Shown piece after piece: positions 34,799-43,044 of a stretch of DNA of 44,445 nucleotides. This DNA is from PALSA-243 sp036268375 (GTDB lineage: Bacteria; Acidobacteriota; Terriglobia; Bryobacterales; Bryobacteraceae), in assembly GCA_036268375.1 (NCBI GenBank), contig DATAUH010000287.1:1-44445 (forward strand). Direction: 5' to 3'. Each line of letters opens with the position of its first letter. The first letter of the stretch is position 1. The translations under genes and the position numbers were made by a program. The notes beneath the pieces are model-generated. The model was not told the origin of the DNA. It did no database searches and saw only the letters and a program-made list of their open reading frames with translations.

Positions 34799-35818
34799 TT
34801 ACTGCCGAATGGGTTTACCTACGACGGTAGCTGCTTCTACCGATGCCCGATCGCGTACAACGTTCGGGTTGGCATTTGCCCCGCGCCCGCCGCCTCCTCG
34901 ACCGCCGCGCCCGCCATTCTGCGCGCTTGTGGCGGCGCCCGCCGGAGGCGTGGGTCCGCGCGCGATGTAGAGATACCAATCCACCCGGTCCTTCGTGAGG
35001 TTGAGATTGGAATGCTCGGTGAAGCCGGTTGGTGGAACCAGGTAAGCCGAATTCTGCGGCATTTCGTGAAGCACGCTGCCGATCAGAATAGTTGCAGTTC
35101 CGGGACTTACTTTCGTCCAGATCTCTTCGGTGCCTTCGCCGTGCGAGTGCGGTTGTGAAGCGGCCCAAGGTTGCAGCATGACGAGATACATGCGCTCGCT
35201 CTGAAGTAGACCGTCGGCCGCGCCGAAGACGCATTTCGACGTGTTGTTCCAATGCGCGTTCTCTTCGCACCAAGGTAGTAGATTGACATCGCGCGCCAGG
35301 ATGTCCGAACGCGGGGGGGCCGAAGGCGTCCACGTCATCATCACCATTGTGAGGGGCTTGTCGGAGTCGTTGACGATGCGATGCGACGCGTTGGGCGGGA
35401 CCAGGACCGCGATGTTTTCGCGCAGGTCCCAAAACTGTTTGCCATCCTCGAGGCGGCCTTCGCCGGATTCGACATAAAAGAAGAGCTGGTCGGAGACTGC
35501 CACCAGCGGCGTGTGGTTCTTCGGGAGCAGGGTGGCGATCGAAAGGTCTTTGCGATACTCGAGCACGGCGCCACTGAGGCCTGGGTGGTAGGGATTGCCG
35601 GAGCGCAGCATAGAGTGAGTAAGTAGCAGGCCTTGCGAGAGGTGGACGGGCGAATCGAGAGCGAGGCCAATGAAGCGATCGATATCGACCGAGGCAGCCT
35701 CATTACTTTGAGGATTGGACTGCGCGCCTCCGCGTCCCCCGGGGTTCGCCTGTTGCGCGAGGGCGATGGAGCACAACAGCGCGGCCGGTACAGCCAGACA
35801 ATAACGGGTGAGGTTCAC
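34799..35818 (-). CDS. exported double-cupin protein with Gly/Arg-rich tail
   Basis: A 339-residue protein starting at GTG 35818, supported by GGAG about 9 bases upstream; the signal is NLTRYCLAVPAALLCSIALAQ. Two cupin barrels are visible: the first around VAVSDQLFFYVESGEGRLED with VLVPPNASHRIVND, the second with metal-binding QPHSHGEGTEEIWTKVSPGT and VPPTGFTEHSN. Gly/Arg-rich segments occur near the mature N-terminus (NPGGRGGAQ) and near the C-terminus (GGRGGRGGGGRGANAN). Cupins bind a metal for dioxygenase, isomerase or binding functions; the role here is unknown. Transcribed divergently from the cyclase gene. Confidence 0.8.
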   Translation of the reverse strand: MNLTRYCLAVPAALLCSIALAQQANPGGRGGAQSNPQSNEAASVDIDRFIGLALDSPVHLSQGLLLTHSMLRSGNPYHPGLSGAVLEYRKDLSIATLLPKNHTPLVAVSDQLFFYVESGEGRLEDGKQFWDLRENIAVLVPPNASHRIVNDSDKPLTMVMMTWTPSAPPRSDILARDVNLLPWCEENAHWNNTSKCVFGAADGLLQSERMYLVMLQPWAASQPHSHGEGTEEIWTKVSPGTATILIGSVLHEMPQNSAYLVPPTGFTEHSNLNLTKDRVDWYLYIARGPTPPAGAATSAQNGGRGGRGGGGRGANANPNVVRDRASVEAATVVGKPIRQ

Positions 35819-35899
35819 TTTCGTCTCCGTTTGGAGCCGGGCATTTTCCGGGTCCGTCGAAAAGCGTATCAAAAGCGATAGCCGAACGGGGTCCGTGAA

Positions 35900-35955
35900 G
35901 GGGTTACATAATCATGGATGAGCCATTAACGTGATGTAACCCCGTATCTAACCCC
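35900..35955. promoter_or_regulatory. inverted GTTAC repeat and shared block between cupin and cyclase genes
   Basis: GGGGTTACAT (35900-35909) and ATGTAACCCC (35934-35943) are perfect reverse complements, centres 34 bp apart (about three helical turns). The right half is part of a block, 35924-35955 (CATTAACGTGATGTAACCCC then GTATCTAACCCC), that recurs before the PQQ dehydrogenase gene. Likely binding site for a regulator of the divergent genes. Confidence 0.6.
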
Positions 35956-35971
35956 AACTTTTTTCTGCCCG

Positions 35972-36000
35972 TTGACCGAATTAGCGCGCCGCCGTATGCT
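35972..36000 (+). promoter_or_regulatory. sigma-70-type promoter of the cyclase gene
   Basis: TTGACC (35972-35977), 17-bp spacer, TATGCT (35995-36000). It begins 16 bases after the shared block. The start codon follows 31 bases past the -10 box. Confidence 0.6.
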
Positions 36001-36030
36001 GGACATCGCCCTTAGCGGGGCAAAGAACCT

Positions 36031-37023
36031 ATGCGACCTCAATTTCTCTCTACGGCGGTTGTGCAAACAATTGCGGCGGCGTCTCTCCTATTTATGGCTT
36101 CACTCGTGAACGCGCAGTCGCCCCGCCATTTGTCTAAGGCGGATGTCGATAAGATGATGACCGAACTTTCCAATTGGGGGCGCTGGGGAAAAACGGATCA
36201 ATTGGGGACGGCTAACCTGATTACCGCGGCCAAGCGGCAGGCCGCGGCACGGCTGGTGACGGAAGGGGTTTCGGTTTCGCTGAGCCGCAACACCGATTCC
36301 GAAAAGGCGGTGGATAACGACGTTCCATTCGGGCACAAGATGATGATCGCGGTGGGGGGCGAGTTCAATATGGATGAGTACACGACGGCCTATCACGGCT
36401 TCGCGACCACTCATTTCGATGCGCCATCTCACATGTTCTATGCGGGGAAGATGTACAACGGCTACCCGCAGTCATCCATTACGGATCGAGGGACCAAGGA
36501 ACTTGCGGTGACCGCGTTTCGCGACGGGCTGTTTACGCGTGGCGTACTAATTGACATTCCGCGGCTGAAGGGAGTTCCGTATCTGGAGCCATCGACCGCG
36601 ATTTACCCGGAGGATTTGGACGCGTGGGAGAAGAGCACAGGCGTGCACATCGAACCGGGGGACGCGGTATTCATTCGCACCGGACGGTGGGCGCGAAGAG
36701 CGGAAAAGGGCCCGTGGAACGCCTCCGAGCATTCGGCCGGGCTGTTTGTGACCTGCGCCAGGTGGTTGAAACAACGCAACGTGGCGCTGCTGGGGAGTGA
36801 CGGGTCGCATGATGTGTTGCCCTCGGGAGTGGAGGGCGTGGCTTGGCCGGTGCACCGCGTGCTGCTGGTGGCAATGGGCATGCCCCTATTCGATAACTGC
36901 GACCTGGAAGCGCTGAGCAAAGCTGCGGCGGCGAAAAAGCGCTGGACGTTCTTACTGACTGCGGCTCCGTTGGCAGTTACCGGCGGTACCGGCTCGCCAT
37001 TGAATCCAACGGCAACTTTTTAG
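36031..37023 (+). CDS. exported cyclase-family metal hydrolase (kynurenine-formamidase-like)
   Basis: A 330-residue member of the cyclase superfamily (PF04199). The metal motif is HGFATTHFDAPSH with His122, His128, Asp130 and His134, equal to the family pattern HxGTHxDxPxH with variation in the second position. An N-terminal signal (VQTIAAASLLFMASLVNAQ) indicates export, which is atypical for kynurenine formamidase. Further conserved pieces: GVLIDIPRLKG, EPGDAVFIRTGR, ALLGSDGSHDV. It probably hydrolyses an amide or lactone. Followed by the PQQ dehydrogenase gene, which has its own promoter. Confidence 0.85.
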   Translation: MRPQFLSTAVVQTIAAASLLFMASLVNAQSPRHLSKADVDKMMTELSNWGRWGKTDQLGTANLITAAKRQAAARLVTEGVSVSLSRNTDSEKAVDNDVPFGHKMMIAVGGEFNMDEYTTAYHGFATTHFDAPSHMFYAGKMYNGYPQSSITDRGTKELAVTAFRDGLFTRGVLIDIPRLKGVPYLEPSTAIYPEDLDAWEKSTGVHIEPGDAVFIRTGRWARRAEKGPWNASEHSAGLFVTCARWLKQRNVALLGSDGSHDVLPSGVEGVAWPVHRVLLVAMGMPLFDNCDLEALSKAAAAKKRWTFLLTAAPLAVTGGTGSPLNPTATF

Positions 37024-37066
37024 CCGGCAGGCCTTGCGTTTATTGGCTACATGGCCCGGCTTACTT

Positions 37067-37147
37067 CATTTAACATGATGTTACCGCTGCATCTAACCCT
37101 CGACTTACCGGTTTGCCTTGACTGTTTTCGAAATTCGCCGGTACTCT
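37067..37147 (+). promoter_or_regulatory. promoter with shared upstream block before the PQQ dehydrogenase gene
   Basis: The block 37067-37100 (CATTTAACATGATGTTACC then TGCATCTAACCCT) is near-identical to 35924-35955. After 17 bases comes TTGACT (37118-37123), an 18-bp spacer and TACTCT (37142-37147). The geometry matches the cyclase promoter to within one base. Confidence 0.6.
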
Positions 37148-37175
37148 TTGACAGCGATTCATCGCCGGGCAACCA

Positions 37176-39137
37176 ATGCAACGTAAATTCTCTTCGAAGG
37201 CAGTAACGGCGGCCGTTTCTTGCGTTTTTCTTCCCATGGCCGCCGCACAAACCGATTGGCCGACTTACGGCCATGACCCGGGAAGCACGCGCTTTTCTCC
37301 TCTGAAAGACGTAAACCTCTCGAATGTTGCAAAGTTGACGCGCGCATGGACCTTTCACATGGCGGCTGTAGCGGATGAGCCGAAGCCCCCGTCCACGGGA
37401 GACGCGAAGGGCGGCGAGGGCAGGGGAGCGGCGGGCGGAGAGGGTCGCGGCGGAGGCATGGCGGAAGGCCGGGGTGGCGGCGGCCGGCGGGCGCGTGGTT
37501 CGGAAGCAACGCCGTTGGTGGTTGGCGGCGTGATGTATCTTTCCACGCCGTACAACCGCGTGGTCGCATTGCAGCCCGAGACTGGCAAGCAGCTTTGGGA
37601 ATTCAAGCTGGATGGATCGAACCCGTCGATGAGGGGCGTGGAGTATTGGGAGGGCGATAAAGACGCGCCGCCCGAGATCTTCTTTGGCGCCACCGATGGC
37701 AAGCTGGTGGCGATAAACGCCAAGACCGGCAAGGCCGTGCCGGGATTCGGCCGCGAAGGGTTTGTCGATATGAAGGCCGGTATCAACAACGGATATACGA
37801 ACGGTCAGTTCAGCCTGTCGTCACCGCCGAAGGTTTATAAGAACGTCGTGATCACGGGAGCGCGTGTACAGGAATCACCCAGTCTGGGTTTTTCGGGCGA
37901 TACGCGTGGTTGGGACGTGCACACAGGGAAGCTCTTATGGCAGTTTCACTCGGTGCCGCAGCCCGGCGAGACGGGGCATGATACATGGAAAGGCGAAGAC
38001 TGGCAAAAGCGGTCTGGCGCGAATGTTTGGGGGCTGATCAGCATCGATGAGAAGTTAGGCTTGGTCTATCTGCCTTACGGCGCGCCGACTTACGATTTCT
38101 ACGGCGCAGATCGTAAGGGCGCGAATCTGTTCGGAGATTCGATTGTCGCGCTGGACGCATTGACCGGTAAGTTGAAATGGTATTTTCAGGGCGTCCATCA
38201 CGACACTTGGGACTATGACTTCGAAGCCGCGCCGGTGCTGATGGACGTGAACCGCAACGGCGCGAAAATTCCGGCATTGGCCGAGGTTTCGAAACAGGGC
38301 TTGGTGTTTATCCTGGACCGGCGAGACGGCAAACCTGTCTTTGGCGTAGAAGAACGGCCGGTGCCGAAAGGCGACGCGCCAGGCGAAGAATACTGGCCCA
38401 CGGAGCCCTTTCCAGTAAAGCCACCTCCACTGGCGCGCATGAGCTTCAAGCCGGACGAGATCGCGAAAGTAACTCCAGAGCAGGAGAAAGTCTGCACCGA
38501 GTTGCTGCACTCCGACGGCGGCTTACATAATGACGGGCCGTTTACACGATATGGGCTCACCGGCTCCATCGTTTTTCCCGGTACCATTGGCGCGAGTAAT
38601 TGGCACGGCGCCTCTTACAATCCTGAACTTGGTTATCTGTTCGTCAACATCACGGAGTTGGCCGATATCGGAAGGTTGGAAAAACGCGCCGAAGGCGCCC
38701 CGGTGGCTTATACCCGATCCGGATTCGCGCGCTTCTGGAACGCTGAGAAGTTCTGGCCCTGCCAAGCCCCTCCATGGGGCGAAATGGTGGCAATCAACGT
38801 CAACACGGGCGATATCGCGTGGAAAGTGCCGCTTGGAGTCATCGAAGAGCTGGAGGCGAAGGGCATTCACAATACGGGCGCGCCTAATATCGGCGGATCC
38901 ATCGCGACTGCCGGGGGGTTAGTGTTTATCGGAGCCACGAACGACCATCGTTTTCGGGCTTTTGATGCTAAGACGGGAAAAGTGGTTTGGGAGACCACGC
39001 TCGAATCGGGCGCGTATGCCACGCCGATTACTTACCGGGGCAAGGACGGAAAACAGTACATCGTCGTTTCCGCGGGCGGTGGCAGTTACTACGATAAGGT
39101 TTCTGGCGACAGCGTAATCGCGTTTGCGCTGCCATAG
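37176..39137 (+). CDS. exported PQQ-dependent dehydrogenase (quinoprotein)
   Basis: A 653-residue eight-bladed quinoprotein. A signal peptide (TAAVSCVFLPMAAAQ) is followed by the classical start DWPTYGHDPGSTRFSPLKD, blade motifs GKQLWEFKLDG, GKLVAINAKTGKAV, ALTGKLKWYFQGVHHDTWDY and DFEAAPVLMDV, and a closing GGLVFIGATNDHRFRAFD with YIVVSAGGGSYYDK. It oxidises sugars or alcohols in the periplasm, with PQQ as cofactor. No CXXCH is present, so electrons leave via another carrier. A Gly/Arg-rich insertion of about 40 residues (68-109) lies between the first strands. Similar to glucose-dehydrogenase-type proteins without membrane helices; substrate unknown. No PQQ biosynthesis genes are in the window. 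Confidence 0.9.
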   Translation: MQRKFSSKAVTAAVSCVFLPMAAAQTDWPTYGHDPGSTRFSPLKDVNLSNVAKLTRAWTFHMAAVADEPKPPSTGDAKGGEGRGAAGGEGRGGGMAEGRGGGGRRARGSEATPLVVGGVMYLSTPYNRVVALQPETGKQLWEFKLDGSNPSMRGVEYWEGDKDAPPEIFFGATDGKLVAINAKTGKAVPGFGREGFVDMKAGINNGYTNGQFSLSSPPKVYKNVVITGARVQESPSLGFSGDTRGWDVHTGKLLWQFHSVPQPGETGHDTWKGEDWQKRSGANVWGLISIDEKLGLVYLPYGAPTYDFYGADRKGANLFGDSIVALDALTGKLKWYFQGVHHDTWDYDFEAAPVLMDVNRNGAKIPALAEVSKQGLVFILDRRDGKPVFGVEERPVPKGDAPGEEYWPTEPFPVKPPPLARMSFKPDEIAKVTPEQEKVCTELLHSDGGLHNDGPFTRYGLTGSIVFPGTIGASNWHGASYNPELGYLFVNITELADIGRLEKRAEGAPVAYTRSGFARFWNAEKFWPCQAPPWGEMVAINVNTGDIAWKVPLGVIEELEAKGIHNTGAPNIGGSIATAGGLVFIGATNDHRFRAFDAKTGKVVWETTLESGAYATPITYRGKDGKQYIVVSAGGGSYYDKVSGDSVIAFALP

Positions 39138-39245
39138 TGAATTATCGCCGCATTCATTGGGATAAATCTTAGCCGGCATTTACCGGTCGACATGTTGTGC
39201 GCGATGAGTGCGCGATGGCTTCAGATAACATCGTGAACAGCACAT

Positions 39246-39314
39246 TTACACAATCGGGTTGTGTAACCCCATGTTACGGGCACGGAAGCTCGAACTCTTA
39301 AGCGGGTAACCCCC
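39246..39314 (+). promoter_or_regulatory. GTAAC-rich control region upstream of the TonB receptor gene
   Basis: TTACACAA (39246-39253) and TTGTGTAA (39259-39266) form a perfect 8-bp inverted repeat. GTGTAACCCCATGTTAC (39261-39277) and GGGTAACCCCC (39304-39314) repeat the GTAACCC theme of the cyclase and PQQ promoters. The remaining 39138-39245 shows nothing recognisable. Confidence 0.5.
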
Positions 39315-39321
39315 GGGAGAA

Positions 39322-39350
39322 TTGACATCACCTCGATCGAGGCAAATAAT
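39322..39350 (+). promoter_or_regulatory. promoter of the TonB receptor gene with palindrome in the spacer
   Basis: TTGACA (39322-39327), 17-bp spacer, AATAAT (39345-39350). The spacer holds the perfect 12-bp palindrome CCTCGATCGAGG (39331-39342), a position where a bound repressor would block RNA polymerase. About 80 bases of leader follow. Confidence 0.6.
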
Positions 39351-39429
39351 CGATCCACCCACGTCCATGTTTTGGTCTCGCAAATCAACGACGGCGATTA
39401 GTCGTAGATCGCGGTAAGAGGAGGGTATT

Positions 39430-42400
39430 TTGAACGTCACAAAAGCTTCAATAAGCCGGCTGAGCATTGTGCTCGCTCTGTTGCTGGGGACCGCGGCATC
39501 GGTTTGGGCGCAAACCGTTTACGGCTCCATCGTAGGAACTGTAACAGACGCCTCCGGCGCCGCCGTGCCGGGGGCCAATGTCACGCTGACCAACTTAGGC
39601 ACTAATGAAGCCCGAACTGCTCCGACCGATAACAGCGGGAACTATACATTTGTAAACCTGCTGCCGGGCGGGTATAGCATCGCAGTGGAGAAGCCGGCAT
39701 TTAAGAAGCTAATTCGTCAGCCGATCCAAGTGGAGGTACAGAGCGCCATTCGTGTAGACGCGGCGTTGCAAGTGGGCGATGCCTCGCAGACAGTGGCGGT
39801 TACCGCGGAAGCGCCGCTCATCCAGACACAGAATGCGACTATCGGAAACGAGGTAGACGCGCGGCAGGTGATGGATCTGGCGTTGAATGGCCGCAACGTT
39901 TATAACTTGGTAGCGCTGACACCGGGCGTGGTTCCGCAGGGGGGCACCACCTCGGTGGGGAACGCGGCAACGGGCAACGTGAACGCGTGGGGCAACTACC
40001 AGATTGGCGGCGGGGCGGGGAACCAGAGCGCGTCGTATATTGACGGCGCGCCGGTGAATATCTCTTACGTCAACTCCACGATTTTGGTGCCGACGCAAGA
40101 TTTCGTTCAGGAGTTTCGCGTAGTCACTAACGATGTCAGTCCTGAATTTGGGCGCTTCGCGGGCGGCATCATCAACATCAGCTCGAAGACGGGCACGAAT
40201 TCGATTCACGGCGTGCTCTACGACTATGTTCGCAATCAGGATTTCAACGCCAATGTGTTTTTCAATAACAAATCCGGGCTGCCGCGCGGCGTCTATCAAC
40301 AGAACCAGTACGGAGCGACGTTTTCCGGTCCGATCAAGAAAGACCGGACATTTTACACGGTGAGTTGGGAGCAGATGGACCTTCGACAGGCCACCACCAC
40401 TACGACAACGGTTCCGACGGTGGCAATGCGTTCGGGTGATTTTTCGGCTAAGGGAATTCCTGCGCTTTACGATCCGCTGACTACGGCGCCGAACTCAAGC
40501 GGCGTGTATGCCCGTGCACAGTTCGCGGGAAATATCATTCCAAGTAATCGTTTGAATCAGTCGGCCATTAATTTGATGAATCTGCTGTTCCCGTTGCCGA
40601 CTAACACCGCGCTGACGAATAACTACATCGTGAGTGTACCGCGAGCGACCGACTACAACCAATACAACGCGCGTGTCGATCACCGGTTCAGCGACCGCGA
40701 TCAGATGTTTGTGCGCTTTTCGGATTGGAATCGTAACTATTCCGCAAGCAGCGCCTTGCTGCAAACTGGCACTGGCGGTAAGTGGGCCACCACACAGGCG
40801 GTGATAGGTAACACCTATACCATCAGCCAGACCACAATTTTGGACGTCCGCGCCTCATTTCTGCGCTTCTTCGACGATACGCTGCCCCTTACGTGTTGTG
40901 ATTTCGATTTTTCGCAGATCGGGCCCGGGTGGGCGCAGTTCAATAACGAAGCCACGAAGCGTTTGCTGCCGACGCCTAATATCGTGCCGGACAACAACTT
41001 CAACGGTACGCCGATCATTCTGGAAACGGACAACAGCTACGTTCTTTCTGGAAGTCTGACGAAGATTGTCGGCGCGCATACGCTGCGGTTCGGCGGAGAG
41101 GCGAGACGGATTGAATGGGATTACGCGCAGACGAACAGCAGCGGCTCCACTTACACCTTCGATTCCGGATTTACTTCGGAATTTCCGCTGGCGGCATCGT
41201 CCACCACTGGGTCGCCGGCAAACACGGGTTACGGCACGGCATCGTTCCTGCTGGGCTTTCCGTCGGCTGGATCGGCAACCGAGCCTGATCTATCCGCCGG
41301 CCTGATGCACTACTTCGGACTGTTCTTCAACGATTCCTATCGCGTGAGCCGTAAGTTGACGCTGCAGTTGGGCGTTCGCTGGGAATCGCCCGGCTCGTTC
41401 GAGGAGCGCCATAACAGTCTGACGACATTTGATCCGAATCTGCCGCAAACTGCTTTAGCGAGCGCCACTGGGCTGCCAATCAAGGGCGGATTGGTGCTCG
41501 ATGGGTCGCAGCAACGGCCGAACCAGAGCTGGCAGGATCCGCATTACAAGCTGTTTTCGCCTCGTATCGGCGTGGCTTATAGCTTGAATGATTCCACGGT
41601 AGTTCGCTCCGGCTACGGCATTGCGTACTTGCCTAACACGATTGCGTTCAGTCTCGGGCCATATAACTCCCCGGTGAACAATTCGGTTACCACGATGGTG
41701 ACGTCGCTCGACGGCGGATTAACCCCCAACTTAGCCACTACGTTGAGTAATCCGTTCCCGAACGGGATCAATCCGCCGAGCCATACGCCGCAGTTTATTA
41801 ACTCGCTGATCGGACAGGGTATCCAGTCGCCGCTGGCAAGCCAGCCATATCCGTACATGCAGCAGTGGAACTTCGACATCCAGAAGCAGTTTGGCGGCAA
41901 CCTGGTGGTGGATGTCGGCTACATGGGCGCTCGGGGCGATCATCTGACACTGTACGACATCAACATCGATCAAATTCCCGACCAGTATCTATCGATGGGC
42001 AACGCGCTCCTGAATCAGGCGCCGAATCCTTTCTATGGCGTTATTCCGGCTAGCGCGGGCGTGCTGGGTCAGCCCACGGTGGCACAGGGTTACTTACTCC
42101 GGCCGTATCCGCAGTATCTGTACACCAGCCTGGACGCGCCGTCGGTTGGCGACTCCACTTACGAATCGCTGCAGGTGAAGGTGCAGAAGCGCTTCAAAGG
42201 CGGCGGCGTCCTGATGGGCTCGTACACGCGGTCGCACATGACCAGCGATGCCGACGTGCTGAGTCCGTGGCTCGAAGCCAGCCGTTATAACGTAGGCGGC
42301 GGCCAGGGCGTTCAGGACAACACGAACATCAAGGGCGGCGAATATTCGCTTTCCAGTTTTAACGTGCCAAACCGGTTAGTGATCAGCTACGTCCTGGATC

Positions 42401-42963
42401 TGCCGTTCGGGAACGGGCGTCGCTTCCTGAATTCGACTCATGGCTTAACCGACAGGCTAGTGGGCGGGTGGAGCATCAACGGTATCTCGACGTTTCAGAC
42501 CGGGTTCCCACTGGCGCTGATGGATGCAAGCCCGAACCTTTTCGAAACCGACTTTGCGATCGGCAACGGCGGACCTGGACCCCCAGGAGCCGGCGTCAGC
42601 CGTCCTAATTACGTTGCCGGCTGTAATAAGAGTGTATCCGCGGCCAATCTGCAAGCCCATCTGGCGCAGTGGTTCAACACTCAGTGCTTTACGCAGCCCG
42701 GCCCGTTCGAGTTCGGCAACGAACCCCGCGTGGACCCGTCAATGCGATCGGAGGGTGTGGCTAACTTCGATGTTTCGCTTTCCAAGAAAACTCCAATTAC
42801 CGAGCGCGTCTCGCTGGCGTTCCGCGCGGAAGCGTATAACATCTTCAACCGTGTGCAATTCAGTCCGCCGAATACGCAGCCGGGCTCGGCCACCTTTGGG
42901 CAAGTTACTGCTCAATATAATCAGCCGCGTTTGCTGCAGTTTGGCCTGCGCTTGATGTTCTAA
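39430..42963 (+). CDS. TonB-dependent receptor, Oar-like, with carboxypeptidase-regulatory domain
   Basis: A 1177-residue outer-membrane protein. It starts at TTG 39430 with a strong AGGAGGG site ending 4-5 bases upstream. Signal: IVLALLLGTAASVWAQ. Residues ~30-110 form a carboxypeptidase-regulatory beta domain (GSIVGTVTDASGAAVPGANV, NYTFVNLLPGGYSIAVEKP), followed by the plug (LALNGRNVYNLVALTPGV, EFGRFAGGIINISSKTGTN) and a large beta barrel ending in RLLQFGLRLMF, with the C-terminal Phe used for outer-membrane insertion. Such receptors are greatly expanded in Acidobacteriota and import glycans, peptides or other large ligands. Placed after the PQQ dehydrogenase gene, it may import or bind the same substrate. 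A terminator follows. Confidence 0.92.
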   Translation: MNVTKASISRLSIVLALLLGTAASVWAQTVYGSIVGTVTDASGAAVPGANVTLTNLGTNEARTAPTDNSGNYTFVNLLPGGYSIAVEKPAFKKLIRQPIQVEVQSAIRVDAALQVGDASQTVAVTAEAPLIQTQNATIGNEVDARQVMDLALNGRNVYNLVALTPGVVPQGGTTSVGNAATGNVNAWGNYQIGGGAGNQSASYIDGAPVNISYVNSTILVPTQDFVQEFRVVTNDVSPEFGRFAGGIINISSKTGTNSIHGVLYDYVRNQDFNANVFFNNKSGLPRGVYQQNQYGATFSGPIKKDRTFYTVSWEQMDLRQATTTTTTVPTVAMRSGDFSAKGIPALYDPLTTAPNSSGVYARAQFAGNIIPSNRLNQSAINLMNLLFPLPTNTALTNNYIVSVPRATDYNQYNARVDHRFSDRDQMFVRFSDWNRNYSASSALLQTGTGGKWATTQAVIGNTYTISQTTILDVRASFLRFFDDTLPLTCCDFDFSQIGPGWAQFNNEATKRLLPTPNIVPDNNFNGTPIILETDNSYVLSGSLTKIVGAHTLRFGGEARRIEWDYAQTNSSGSTYTFDSGFTSEFPLAASSTTGSPANTGYGTASFLLGFPSAGSATEPDLSAGLMHYFGLFFNDSYRVSRKLTLQLGVRWESPGSFEERHNSLTTFDPNLPQTALASATGLPIKGGLVLDGSQQRPNQSWQDPHYKLFSPRIGVAYSLNDSTVVRSGYGIAYLPNTIAFSLGPYNSPVNNSVTTMVTSLDGGLTPNLATTLSNPFPNGINPPSHTPQFINSLIGQGIQSPLASQPYPYMQQWNFDIQKQFGGNLVVDVGYMGARGDHLTLYDINIDQIPDQYLSMGNALLNQAPNPFYGVIPASAGVLGQPTVAQGYLLRPYPQYLYTSLDAPSVGDSTYESLQVKVQKRFKGGGVLMGSYTRSHMTSDADVLSPWLEASRYNVGGGQGVQDNTNIKGGEYSLSSFNVPNRLVISYVLDLPFGNGRRFLNSTHGLTDRLVGGWSINGISTFQTGFPLALMDASPNLFETDFAIGNGGPGPPGAGVSRPNYVAGCNKSVSAANLQAHLAQWFNTQCFTQPGPFEFGNEPRVDPSMRSEGVANFDVSLSKKTPITERVSLAFRAEAYNIFNRVQFSPPNTQPGSATFGQVTAQYNQPRLLQFGLRLMF

Positions 42964-42974
42964 CTTGGTTACGG

Positions 42975-43007
42975 GGGACGGCGCTGTTCCATGCTGCCGT
43001 CCCTTTT
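42975..43007 (+). terminator. intrinsic terminator after the TonB receptor gene
   Basis: GGGACGGC (42975-42982) pairs with GCCGTCCC (42996-43003), followed by TTTT. It lies 12 bases past the receptor stop and separates it from the kinase gene. Confidence 0.7.
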
Positions 43008-43044
43008 CTGCCCACGCCGTACACTTCTGTTACCCTGTTCCATC

